This document shows positions 18,298-26,168 of a stretch of 64,000 nucleotides of DNA, piece after piece. A program made the translations under genes and the position numbers. The notes below the pieces were generated by a model. That model saw nothing but the letters and a program-made list of their open reading frames with translations. It was not told the origin of the DNA and made no database searches. This DNA is from Fictibacillus terranigra (GTDB lineage: Bacteria; Bacillota; Bacilli; Bacillales; Fictibacillaceae), in contig NZ_JAUHLN010000006.1 in NCBI RefSeq assembly GCF_030412265.1, positions 1 to 64,000 of the forward strand, given 5' to 3'. Position 1 is the stretch's first letter. Each line of letters begins with the position of its first letter.

Positions 18298-19146
18298 CTA
18301 CGCGTTGGCATGGCCAAGCACACCGTTGGTTGCGGCCATACCGATAATAACGGCTCCCCACATATGTTTATAGGCGGTTATGTAATCCTCGCATGTGAAC
18401 CGGATTCGTTTTGGCCCGATCAGTTCAACTGTCGGTATGGTGGTCGTCATTAACGCCTGATTCGTACCTTTGAACTCAATCTCGAAAGTGATCGGCCCCT
18501 CGACCACATATGGAGCAATCTCCTTAGCTCTCTGTACTCCCCGCATGGATTTCTCGCGAATGATCTGGCGTGCCTTCACAGGGTGGATGAGCTCTGCTGC
18601 AAAACGGTCAACTGCGTATTTAACAACGGCTCCTTCGATATCCGGCAAAGTTTCCATGACTTCCTCCACATAAGCGTCATCTCCTGTAGCAAGAATGGCG
18701 GGAACACCAAAGTACCCAGCCGCTCCGGCATTCATTTCTGTCTCACCCACGACCTTGCCGTTGATCTTCATCTCTGCCACTGCGACACCCGCAAGTGTAT
18801 GGCTGATCACGGCTCGTTCTGATCCCGCTTCACGTCCGTGATGCCCGACAAACATAATACCGTCGAAGCTTTCATCCAGTCCGGTCAGCTGGCAGAGCAC
18901 CCTGTTGTTGCCGGAGACAAGACGGGCCCGTTCATCGAGTTCCTCGACGAGCAGATTGGACATGTTGCCATGGCCATCCGCTACCGTAACTTCTGTTGCA
19001 CCGCCTTCAAATGCTCCTGCAATCGCGGCGTTCACATCGTCTGTCATCAATCTTCTGAACCGCTGATATTCGTCATTTTTCTTAAGCTGCATGTTAGTAG
19101 CAACACCAGAGATTCCTTCCATGTCTGCCGAAATAAAAATTTTCAT
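18298..19146 (-). CDS. dppA: D-aminopeptidase DppA (M55)
   Basis: The 282-residue product matches the zinc-dependent D-aminopeptidase family M55: ISADMEGISGV at the N-terminus, VADGHGNMSNL, FVGHHGREAG and AGAAGYFGVPAILATGDD. It releases D-amino acids from D-Ala-containing peptides, probably cell wall fragments taken up by the same operon. It is the first gene of the operon and has a CodY-like box about 50 bp upstream. GGGGGAG precedes the ATG. Confidence 0.95.
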   Translation of the reverse strand: MKIFISADMEGISGVATNMQLKKNDEYQRFRRLMTDDVNAAIAGAFEGGATEVTVADGHGNMSNLLVEELDERARLVSGNNRVLCQLTGLDESFDGIMFVGHHGREAGSERAVISHTLAGVAVAEMKINGKVVGETEMNAGAAGYFGVPAILATGDDAYVEEVMETLPDIEGAVVKYAVDRFAAELIHPVKARQIIREKSMRGVQRAKEIAPYVVEGPITFEIEFKGTNQALMTTTIPTVELIGPKRIRFTCEDYITAYKHMWGAVIIGMAATNGVLGHANA

Positions 19147-19195
19147 TGTTCTCCCCCTTTTGATGAATAAACCTTTCCTTAGTAAAAGGAAACAG

Positions 19196-19210
19196 AATTT
19201 TCTGAACGAT
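19196..19210. promoter_or_regulatory. CodY-like box upstream of dppA
   Basis: AATTTTCTGAACGAT matches the CodY consensus AATTTTCWGAAAATT at 12 of 15 positions and lies about 50 bp upstream of the dppA start. In B. subtilis the dpp operon is a classical CodY target, so the position fits. Confidence 0.6.
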
Positions 19211-19238
19211 CAAGCGATATAAAAAAGACCCGCGGGCC

Positions 19239-19688
19239 TTAAATATATTCAAAGGAATTTTTATAGACATCCATTTGGAGAATGACATTGGTCTTATTGA
19301 TGCCTTCAATTTGATGAATGCTTTTGACAATTTCGGTGATTTCCTCATAGTGGCGGACATTGGCCTGTACGAGAAGCTGATATTCTCCAGAAGTAAGGGT
19401 GATGAAACGGATTCCTGCAATATCCTGCAGTGTTCTAATCGTATCCTCCATCCTCGGAGGCACGACACTGATCTGGATAATAGAACCGACCTTGACTCCA
19501 AGAGAAATAGGATTAACGACACCCACGACTTCCAGAATGTTAGATTCCACCAAATTGTTATAGCGAGAACGTACTGTTTTTTCTGTTACATTCAAACGCT
19601 GGGCAATTTCAGTAAAGGACATCCTGCCATCCTTGGAAAGGAGCTTAATAATTCCTTTGTCCAGCTGGTCTATGATTTCTAAAGACAC
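19239..19688 (-). CDS. Lrp/AsnC family transcriptional regulator
   Basis: The 149-residue product has an N-terminal winged helix-turn-helix (about 5-55: LDKGIIKLLSKDGRMSFTEIAQRL and TEKTVRSRYNNL) and a C-terminal RAM effector domain (about 65-145). Lrp-type proteins respond to amino acids and usually bind arrays of sites as octamers. The gene lies between dppA and a divergent amidohydrolase gene, so it probably regulates one or both. Direct repeats and a perfect palindrome lie just upstream. Confidence 0.9.
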   Translation of the reverse strand: MSLEIIDQLDKGIIKLLSKDGRMSFTEIAQRLNVTEKTVRSRYNNLVESNILEVVGVVNPISLGVKVGSIIQISVVPPRMEDTIRTLQDIAGIRFITLTSGEYQLLVQANVRHYEEITEIVKSIHQIEGINKTNVILQMDVYKNSFEYI

Positions 19689-19730
19689 AATACTTCCACC
19701 TTTCAGTACAATAAAATAAAAAAACTACTA

Positions 19731-19760
19731 AATTAGTACTATTAATAGTTAATTAGTACC
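19731..19760. promoter_or_regulatory. probable Lrp operator: AATTAGTAC direct repeats around a palindrome
   Basis: AATTAGTAC occurs at 19731-19739 and again at 19751-19759, exactly 20 bp apart (about two helical turns). Between them and overlapping is a perfect 12-bp palindrome ACTATTAATAGT (19738-19749). It lies in the divergent promoter region, upstream of the Lrp gene. Operator function is inference. Confidence 0.5.
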
Positions 19761-19790
19761 TGATTACAATATCATAATTAAATAAAAGTA

Positions 19791-19834
19791 TTGGATTTAG
19801 TAATTTTAAAATAGTATAATTTTTTCAGAATATT
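19791..19834 (+). promoter_or_regulatory. SigA-type promoter and CodY-like box for the amidohydrolase
   Basis: TTGGAT (19791-19796) and TATAAT (19815-19820) are 18 bp apart. A CodY-like sequence TTTTTTCAGAATATT (19820-19834, 12 of 15 matches) covers the predicted transcription start, the position of a repressor site. Confidence 0.5.
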
Positions 19835-19878
19835 TATTCAAGTGTTTTTTCAAAAAAATTGAAAAAGAGGGTGGAAAT

Positions 19879-21027
19879 ATGCTCCTTATTAAAAACGGAA
19901 CGCTGGTGGCTGGAACCGGAAGCATTAAGAAAGGCGATCTATTGATCGATGATGGGAAAATTATTAAGATCGGGGAAGGCATTAAACCGGATGTGCGGAC
20001 AAAAATCCTAGATGCGGAAGGAAAGTTTGTGACTCCAGGGCTGATCGATGTACATACCCACCTCGGGATCCATGAAGAAGGAATCGGGCCGGCAGGGCAC
20101 GACTACAATGAAACGAGCAATCCGGTAACTCCTTATGTTAGAGCCATAGACGGCATCAACCCTGATGAAAAAGGTTTTGAAGATGCCCGAAAAGCCGGTG
20201 TGACGACTGTTCAGGTAATGCCTGGCAGCGCCAATGTAATCGGCGGAGAGATGGCTGTAATAAAAACAGCCGGAACGGTCATCGATCAAATGGTCATACG
20301 AAGTCCATCAGGCATGAAAGCGGCCTTTGGAGAGAACCCGAAGCGTTTTTATGGAAATAAAGGCAAGTCACCTGTCACCCGTATGGGAATTGCCGCTTTA
20401 TTTCGAAAAGAGATGAAACGAGCCCAGGACTATTTGCGAAAGATGGAAAATGGAGAAGTACCGGATGCGGACCTTGGAGCAGAGCAGCTCATCAACGTGC
20501 TAAAAGGGGGCATTCCTGTTCGTGCCCACGCGCATCGTGCCGATGATATTGCTACAATCCTACGGCTTGCCAAGGAATTTAAAATCGATGTGACGATTGA
20601 GCATTGCACGGAGGGGCATAAAATCGCCTCTTATATTGCAGACCACAATGTGCGTGTTTCCGTCGGGCCTACATTATCAACACGGAGCAAGATTGAGCTT
20701 GCTGATAAAGGCTGGCACACGCTGAGTGCTTTGGATCAGTCCGGTGTTCCTGTATCCATTACTACCGATCATCCAGTTGTGGGAATCGACAGCCTTATTT
20801 TAAGTGCCATTTCGGCTGTCAAACATGGGTTAAGCGAGCCATCTGCATGGAAAGCCATAACGATCAATGCCGCCAAACATCTTGGCGTCGATGATCGGGT
20901 CGGTTCACTTGAAACCGGAAAAGATGCAGATGTTGTCATCTGGAGCGGAGATCCCTTTGATGCGCGCAGCACAGTGGAAAAGACGCTGATTAACGGAGAG
21001 ATTGTGTACGGCTCAAAAATACAGTAA
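19879..21027 (+). CDS. amidohydrolase (imidazolonepropionase/dihydroorotase-like superfamily)
   Basis: This 382-residue metal-dependent hydrolase has the HxH motif DVHTH (His59, His61), a further RAHAHRAD His pair, IEHCTEGHK and the Asp-containing TTDHPVVG of the amidohydrolase superfamily, and the C-terminal SLETGKDADVVIWSGDPFD of the beta-sandwich. AGAGGG precedes the ATG. It is cytosolic. It is divergent to the Lrp gene and probably belongs to the same peptide or amino-acid degradation network; the substrate cannot be told from the sequence. Confidence 0.88.
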   Translation: MLLIKNGTLVAGTGSIKKGDLLIDDGKIIKIGEGIKPDVRTKILDAEGKFVTPGLIDVHTHLGIHEEGIGPAGHDYNETSNPVTPYVRAIDGINPDEKGFEDARKAGVTTVQVMPGSANVIGGEMAVIKTAGTVIDQMVIRSPSGMKAAFGENPKRFYGNKGKSPVTRMGIAALFRKEMKRAQDYLRKMENGEVPDADLGAEQLINVLKGGIPVRAHAHRADDIATILRLAKEFKIDVTIEHCTEGHKIASYIADHNVRVSVGPTLSTRSKIELADKGWHTLSALDQSGVPVSITTDHPVVGIDSLILSAISAVKHGLSEPSAWKAITINAAKHLGVDDRVGSLETGKDADVVIWSGDPFDARSTVEKTLINGEIVYGSKIQ

Positions 21028-21040
21028 TCCCTTACAAAAA

Positions 21041-21067
21041 AAAGACAGCTGTCGATCAGCTGTCTTT
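21041..21067. terminator. bidirectional terminator between the amidohydrolase and msrA
   Basis: AAAGACAGCT and AGCTGTCTTT are a perfect 10-bp stem flanked by A-run and T-rich sequence. Its right arm overlaps the last codons and stop of msrA. Confidence 0.8.
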
Positions 21068-21598
21068 CCTCCAATTCTCTTCAATAAAGGCATCTCTTCC
21101 GGAATCAATACGTTCCTGCTTATACTCCTCAGGGTTCTTCTTGTAGAAATCCTGATGATAATCTTCGGCTGCGTAGAATTCTGAAGCCGGCAGGATCTCT
21201 GTGACAATTGGCTTGTTGAAACGGCCGCTGCTGGCTACTTCTTTTTTTGAACGCTCGGCCAGTTCCCGCTGTTTCTCATCGTGAAAGAAAATTGCGGTTT
21301 TGTATTGGCTCCCTCTGTCAAAAAATTGGCCGCCTTCATCTGTCGGATCAATTTGAGGCCAATATAGATCCAGTAATTTTTGATAAGGAAAAAGAACCGG
21401 ATCAAAAGTGATCTCTACCGCCTCGTAATGGCCGGTCGTCCCTTTTTTTACTTCTTCATAGGACGGTTTTTCCACAAGGCCGCCCGTATACCCTGAAATG
21501 ATGCCATGAATGCCTGGCAGTTCATCGAACGGCTTGACCATGCACCAGAAACAGCCTCCGGCAAACGTTGCTTTTTCAAGGTGTTTATCTTCTTTCAT
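21056..21598 (-). CDS. msrA: peptide methionine sulfoxide reductase MsrA
   Basis: The 180-residue enzyme has the active-site motif GGCFWC (catalytic Cys16), GYTGG, YEAVEITFDP and YWPQIDPTDEGGQFFDRGSQY. It repairs S-methionine sulfoxide in proteins and free methionine in the cytosol. It ends in a tail without msrB; I saw no msrB partner nearby. It is monocistronic, with a shared terminator on the 3 prime side. Confidence 0.95.
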   Translation of the reverse strand: MKEDKHLEKATFAGGCFWCMVKPFDELPGIHGIISGYTGGLVEKPSYEEVKKGTTGHYEAVEITFDPVLFPYQKLLDLYWPQIDPTDEGGQFFDRGSQYKTAIFFHDEKQRELAERSKKEVASSGRFNKPIVTEILPASEFYAAEDYHQDFYKKNPEEYKQERIDSGRDAFIEENWRKDS

Positions 21599-21663
21599 GT
21601 TGACTCCCCCTTAATTCCTGTTCAGTCTTTTCATCATATATGGTTAAAGGGAGAAAATCCATT

Positions 21664-21694
21664 AAAAAGGCCGGTTCTACCACAGAACCAGCCT
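21664..21694 (-). terminator. terminator of the small membrane protein gene
   Basis: On the minus strand GGCTGGTTCT and AGAACCGGCC pair around GTGGT and are followed by TTTTT. Confidence 0.8.
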
Positions 21695-21706
21695 CATCTT
21701 TTTTAA

Positions 21707-21865
21707 TTAATCATCGAGATAATCTTTATGGTTTTTATTCCTTTTTTTGCGTCTGGCCGAACGAACAACTAAAATGACAATGATGATAATTAGTAAGATA
21801 CTAACGTTTAAGAATCCTCCAAAGAATAGTAGTATGTCTTTTAACCAATCTGTTATTGATTCCAT
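21707..21865 (-). CDS. 52-residue single-span membrane protein
   Basis: The start ATG at 21865 has GAGGTG 8 nt upstream. The product begins MESITDWLKDILLFFGG, has one long membrane segment (about residues 20-34, NVSILLIIIIVILVV) and a basic tail (RSARRKKRNKN) ending in KDYLDD, so the N-terminus should face out. It has its own terminator directly downstream, which supports that it is expressed. I recognise no family. Confidence 0.65.
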   Translation of the reverse strand: MESITDWLKDILLFFGGFLNVSILLIIIIVILVVRSARRKKRNKNHKDYLDD

Positions 21866-21970
21866 GCTGTCATTCACCTCTTATTTCTACATTACCCAGT
21901 TAACGCTTAACTTAATCTTTAACTTTGATGCCAAGTAGACTCTTGCAGCATCAGATACTCAGAACAAAAG

Positions 21971-22002
21971 AAAACACCCAGCATAACTATTGCTGGGTGT
22001 TT
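21971..22002 (-). terminator. terminator of the aldo/keto reductase gene
   Basis: AAACACCCAGCA and TGCTGGGTGTTT form a 12-bp perfect stem just after the stop of the minus-strand gene. Confidence 0.85.
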
Positions 22003-22007
22003 CGCAT

Positions 22008-22838
22008 TCAATCATAAAAATAATGTCCGGAATCAGGTCCGATCCTTCGGTTTTCATTCAAAAAGTGGATGTTGACCATATCTTCAATCGGCAGTTCAAA
22101 ATCAAAAATATCAATATTTTCCCGGATACGATGAGGTGTCGCTGATTTTGGAATGACGGGAATTCCGTTCTGAAGCGCCCACCTCAAAACGACCTGAGCC
22201 GGCGTTTTTTCGTGTTTTTCTGCAATCTGTACAATGAGGCTCTCAGAAAGAATTTCTCCTTGCATTAACGGGCTCCATGCTTGCACTTGTATGTTATTCT
22301 GATGGCAGAAATGCATGAGCGGTTTCTGGTTCATCCGCGGATGATACTCCACCTGATTAACAAATGGCTTGATCTCGCAATGTCTGATCAGCTCCTGCAG
22401 ATCACGAACACCAAAATTGCAAACGCCGATTGCCCGTACATCACCGCGGTTATATAAAATTTCCAGCGCTCTCCATGTTTCTTGAATCCTTCCTCTACTC
22501 GGCCAATGAATCATATATAGATCAATATAGTCCACACCTAGTTTTCGTCTGCTCTCATCAAAGGCTGCCAGTGTATGGCTGTATCCATGGGATGTATTCC
22601 ATAGTTTAGTTGTGATAAACAGGCGGTCTCTCGCGATTATACTTTTTTGTAAAGCGCTTCCAATTTCTGCTTCATTTTGATAAATGGCTGCTGTATCAAT
22701 GCTTCTGTACCCGGCGTCAAGAGCGGTATGTATGGCTCGTTCGACCGCTTGCCGGCGCTGAAGCCTGCAGGTGCCGAGCCCGACCCATGGCATGGTCACG
22801 CCGTTTCCCAGCACCGTTCCTTCATCCAAATGAATCAT
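22008..22838 (-). CDS. aldo/keto reductase (AKR5, YtbE/YvgN-like)
   Basis: The 276-residue product (ATG 22838, GGGGGA upstream) is a complete AKR5-type reductase. The tetrad is visible in RSIDTAAIYQNE (Asp, Tyr), TTKLWN (Lys) and DLYMIHWP (His). IPKSATPHRIRENIDIFDFEL binds NADPH. Such enzymes reduce methylglyoxal and other small aldehydes. It is closely similar in layout to the gene at 43302-44126 and is probably its paralogue. The upstream ATG at 22859 would add seven residues with no ribosome binding site. Confidence 0.92.
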   Translation of the reverse strand: MIHLDEGTVLGNGVTMPWVGLGTCRLQRRQAVERAIHTALDAGYRSIDTAAIYQNEAEIGSALQKSIIARDRLFITTKLWNTSHGYSHTLAAFDESRRKLGVDYIDLYMIHWPSRGRIQETWRALEILYNRGDVRAIGVCNFGVRDLQELIRHCEIKPFVNQVEYHPRMNQKPLMHFCHQNNIQVQAWSPLMQGEILSESLIVQIAEKHEKTPAQVVLRWALQNGIPVIPKSATPHRIRENIDIFDFELPIEDMVNIHFLNENRRIGPDSGHYFYD

Positions 22839-22965
22839 TATTTTTCCCCCGTTTTTCATACTTTCTATACTTTATGCAGACAAACTGATTTTCATCTTAA
22901 AAAGCAGAAAAAACGTAAAATATAACGGCCGGCATCCGATATTAAATACAAGTAACATCAATCTA

Positions 22966-22994
22966 AAAAAGGGACTCCATGGGTCCCTTTTTTA
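22966..22994 (-). terminator. terminator after the decayed chemoreceptor
   Basis: AAAAAAGGGACYC-type arms (GGGACTCCATGGGTCCC) with flanking A- and T-runs form a hairpin after the MCP relic and mark its original 3 prime end. Confidence 0.75.
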
Positions 22995-23002
22995 ATGGTT
23001 GT

Positions 23003-23836
23003 TTAGATTTTAAACTTCGAGATCATCTCTTGAAGCTCTTCCGCCATAAAAGACAGCGACTGTGCGGAAGCTGTGATCTCTTCCATGGAGGCAAGCTGTT
23101 CTTCAGTGGAAGCTGCGATGCTTTGTGCGCTCTCGGACGACTCTTTTGCGTTTGAGGCCATCTCACCGGCTGATAGAGCTATGGCATTAGATCCATTCGC
23201 CAGCAGCTTGGTAGCTCCTGAAATCCCCATAATTTTTTCATTTACATCAATCACGGACTCCTGGATGAGATGAAATTGCTTGTCCGCTTCCTGAACAACC
23301 GTAAGTCCCACTATCACATTTTCTTTTACTTTCGATTGACTGGCTTGACGCTCCGGTCTCTTGCTGAAATTGTTCAATCAAGCTTCTGATCTCCTGGGCG
23401 GAATGACCGGATTGCTCGGCAAGCTTTCTTACTTCCTCCGCAACAACAGCAAAGCCCCTCTTGCTTAACGGATACGATGTCCCCAATGGATTATGACCGC
23501 ACTCTGCTTGGCCGGAAGCTGTGCCTGTCTGTTCGCCGGCAGTGAGAAGCATTGCAGATATGACATCCAGCTGCTGAGCGGTTTCTTCGATCATTTCAGC
23601 ACTGCTTGCTGATTTCTCCATCTGGATGTCTGCGCCTGAGGCATTGTCACCGGTCAGAATATACGCTCTTTCATCATTAGAGTAGCCGTCCAGAAAAACT
23701 GCAGATCCTGTTTGTCCCCCAGCTCCCCGCTCAGCTTGTTCTGTTTATAGCTGCTGTAGTATGAAAAACCGTCTGCTACGATGAGAGCAAAAATGGTTGT
23801 TCCGATCAGAATCACTAACTTATTTCGTATTTTCAC
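23003..23836 (-). pseudogene. decayed methyl-accepting chemotaxis protein
   Basis: Three fragments in different frames are all recognisable as parts of one chemoreceptor. 23654-23836 encodes an N-terminal membrane segment (MKIRNKLVILIGTTIFALIV) but ends early. 23247-23621 holds the signalling-tip sequence RGFAVVAEEVRKLAEQSGHSAQEI. 23003-23377 encodes the C-terminal coiled coil ending STEEQLASMEEITASAQSL. The ligand-binding and HAMP regions are missing and the conserved AAIEAARAGE block is scrambled, so there are at least two frameshifts and a large deletion. The product cannot be functional. A terminator at 22966 remains. Confidence 0.85.
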
Positions 23837-23996
23837 AGGTAGGTTGAACCTCTTAATTTGTGCTACTCTCTATATCGGAAAATAAAGTATTCTTTACCAG
23901 GCTTCAAAACATTTTCGCAGAAACCTGCTTTCGGCTATACTGGTAAAGGACGCAGCTTGAACAAACTGCCTGAACGAGAAAGGAGATTTTCATCCC

Positions 23997-26093
23997 ATGA
24001 AATCCATTGTTCTTGCCGAAAAGCCAAGTGTAGCCAGAGACCTGGCCCGCGTACTTGGCTGCAACCAGCAAACAAAACAATCTATCGAAGGACCAAAGTA
24101 CATTGTTACCTGGGCGCTTGGCCACCTGGTGGAGCTGAAGATGCCTGAGGATTATAACAAAGAATATAAAACGTGGCGGATGGAAGATCTGCCTATCATT
24201 CCTAAAGAAATGGGCCTAAAACTTATTCGCCAGGTGAGCCATCAGTTTAAAGGGATCGAACACCTGGCCAGACGCAAAGATGTTTCAGAATTTATTATTG
24301 CAACGGATGCGGGGCGTGAAGGTGAGCTTGTCGCCCGCTGGATCCTGGAAAAACTCCGCTGGAAGAAACCAGTCAAACGCCTTTGGATCTCGTCCCAGAC
24401 AGACCGGGCCATCAAGGATGGATTTCGCCATTTAAAACCAGCCAAAGAGTATGACTTTTTGTATCAGTCTGCCGTATGCCGTTCTGAAGCTGACTGGCTG
24501 ATCGGATTGAACGTAACACGAGCCCTGACGACAAAATATAACGAACAGCTGTCTGCCGGCCGCGTACAGACTCCGGCCCTTTCCATGATTCTAGAACGAG
24601 AAGCTGAGATCAAAGCGTTTGTCCCTAAGGAGTATTTTACGATCGATGCCAAGATCGGACCGCTTGATGCAGCTTGGGAAAATAACGGAGAACGAAGAAT
24701 ATTCGACCGGAATAAGGCTGAGAGAATCATTGAGTTGATTAAAAATGAAAAAGGGTCTGTTTCTTCTGTCCAAACGAAGGCAAAATCGGAACAGCAGCCA
24801 ATGCCATACGACCTGACCGAACTGCAGCGTGACGCGAATCGCCGCTTCGGTTTCTCGGCGAAAAAAACATCGAGCGTGCTTCAGAACCTGTATGAGCGCT
24901 ACAAGCTTGTCACCTATCCGCGGACCGATTCCAAATATTTGACCGCCGATATGGAGCAGACGATGACCGACCGTCTTCAGGCCCTTTCCTCTGCCTATCG
25001 CGATGAGGTGCAGCCCGCGTTAAGAAATAAAGGAAAAGTAGCTGCAAGAAAAGTGTTTAATAACAGCAAGGTCTCGGATCACCATGCGATCATCCCGACA
25101 GATGAAACACCTCACCTTGGCGACCTTTCTCCCGATGAACGAAAGCTTTACGATATCATCGTCCGCCGCTTTCTTGCTTTATTCTACGGACCGTACCAAA
25201 CGGAGACGATTCACGCAGTCATCGATGTTAAAGGCGAAACATTCTCAGCAAGGGAAACGAAAATTGTGGATGCTGGATTTAAAAAAGTGACCGGAAAAGA
25301 TGAAGACCGTTCGGATTCAAAGCCGCTCGGTGCGGTCAGAACAGGACAGGAATTCAGTGTAAAGGACTCCCGTCTTCAGAAGAAGCTGACCGAGCCGCCG
25401 GCACGTTTCAATGAAGCAGATCTGCTGGCCCGCATGGAGAAATTCGGCCTTGGAACACCGGCTACACGCGCCGATATTATTGAACGCCTGCTGAGCACTG
25501 AAGCCATCGACCGGCAGAACAACCGCCTTCATCCGACTCCTAAGGGAAAACAGTTGATCGAATTAGTGAACAGTGAATTGAAATCTCCTGAACTGACAGC
25601 AAAATGGGAGAAAGAACTGGAAGACATCGCACGAGGAAAGGGCAATCCGAAAGCATTCCTTGATAATATCCGCATGCAGACGAAACAGCTGGTACAAGAG
25701 ATTAAGGGAAGTGAACAAACGTATAAAGCACATAACCTTACCGGCTCCAAGTGTCCGGAATGCGGAGAACTGATGAAAGAAGTGAAAGGGCGCGACGGCA
25801 AGATGCTCGTCTGCTCAGGCAGAGAGTGCGGATTCCGAAAACGGAAGGATCCTAAGCTGTCCAACCGTCGCTGTCCGCAGTGCCATAAAAAGATGGAGAT
25901 CCATAACGGAAAGGCTGGAACCTACTTTCAGTGCCGCCCATGCAACGTTGTCGAAAAAGCGGAGGACCGCAAGAAGACCGTCTCCAAACGCGAAGAACGC
26001 CAGTTGATGAAGAAGTATACAAAGAAAGACGAAGCCCCATTGGGGAACAGCCTGGCCGACGCATTGAAGGCTGCATTGGAGAAAAAAGATTAA
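23997..26093 (+). CDS. topB: DNA topoisomerase III (type IA)
   Basis: The 698-residue type IA topoisomerase has an N-terminal TOPRIM domain (VLAEKPSVARDLARVLG, ATDAGREGELVARWI), the active-site Tyr307 in LVTYPRTDSKYL and two C-terminal zinc-ribbon-like modules (CPECGELMKEVKG...CSGRECGF and CPQCHKKMEIHNG...CRPC). It cuts single strands to relax and decatenate DNA. Its start ATG follows AAAGGAG at a rather long spacing of 11 nt. It stands alone and is followed by a 50-bp repeat element that also acts as terminator. Confidence 0.94.
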   Translation: MKSIVLAEKPSVARDLARVLGCNQQTKQSIEGPKYIVTWALGHLVELKMPEDYNKEYKTWRMEDLPIIPKEMGLKLIRQVSHQFKGIEHLARRKDVSEFIIATDAGREGELVARWILEKLRWKKPVKRLWISSQTDRAIKDGFRHLKPAKEYDFLYQSAVCRSEADWLIGLNVTRALTTKYNEQLSAGRVQTPALSMILEREAEIKAFVPKEYFTIDAKIGPLDAAWENNGERRIFDRNKAERIIELIKNEKGSVSSVQTKAKSEQQPMPYDLTELQRDANRRFGFSAKKTSSVLQNLYERYKLVTYPRTDSKYLTADMEQTMTDRLQALSSAYRDEVQPALRNKGKVAARKVFNNSKVSDHHAIIPTDETPHLGDLSPDERKLYDIIVRRFLALFYGPYQTETIHAVIDVKGETFSARETKIVDAGFKKVTGKDEDRSDSKPLGAVRTGQEFSVKDSRLQKKLTEPPARFNEADLLARMEKFGLGTPATRADIIERLLSTEAIDRQNNRLHPTPKGKQLIELVNSELKSPELTAKWEKELEDIARGKGNPKAFLDNIRMQTKQLVQEIKGSEQTYKAHNLTGSKCPECGELMKEVKGRDGKMLVCSGRECGFRKRKDPKLSNRRCPQCHKKMEIHNGKAGTYFQCRPCNVVEKAEDRKKTVSKREERQLMKKYTKKDEAPLGNSLADALKAALEKKD

Positions 26094-26107
26094 AATTTTG
26101 GTGGCTT

Positions 26108-26157
26108 GGTGCCAGGCACCTGCTTTTGACATTTGTCAAAAAGCGGTGCCTGGCACC
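26108..26157. repeat. 50-bp nested palindromic repeat, copy 1
   Basis: GGTGCCAGGCACC at the left end and GGTGCCTGGCACC at the right end enclose TTTTGACA and TGTCAAAA, so the whole 50 bp is one nested inverted repeat. It lies between the convergent topB and LuxR-type genes, followed by TTTTTT, and can serve as a bidirectional terminator. A 43-of-50 identical copy lies at 30840-30889 and a half copy at 51910-51922. Confidence 0.85.
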
Positions 26158-26168
26158 ATTTTTTTAGC

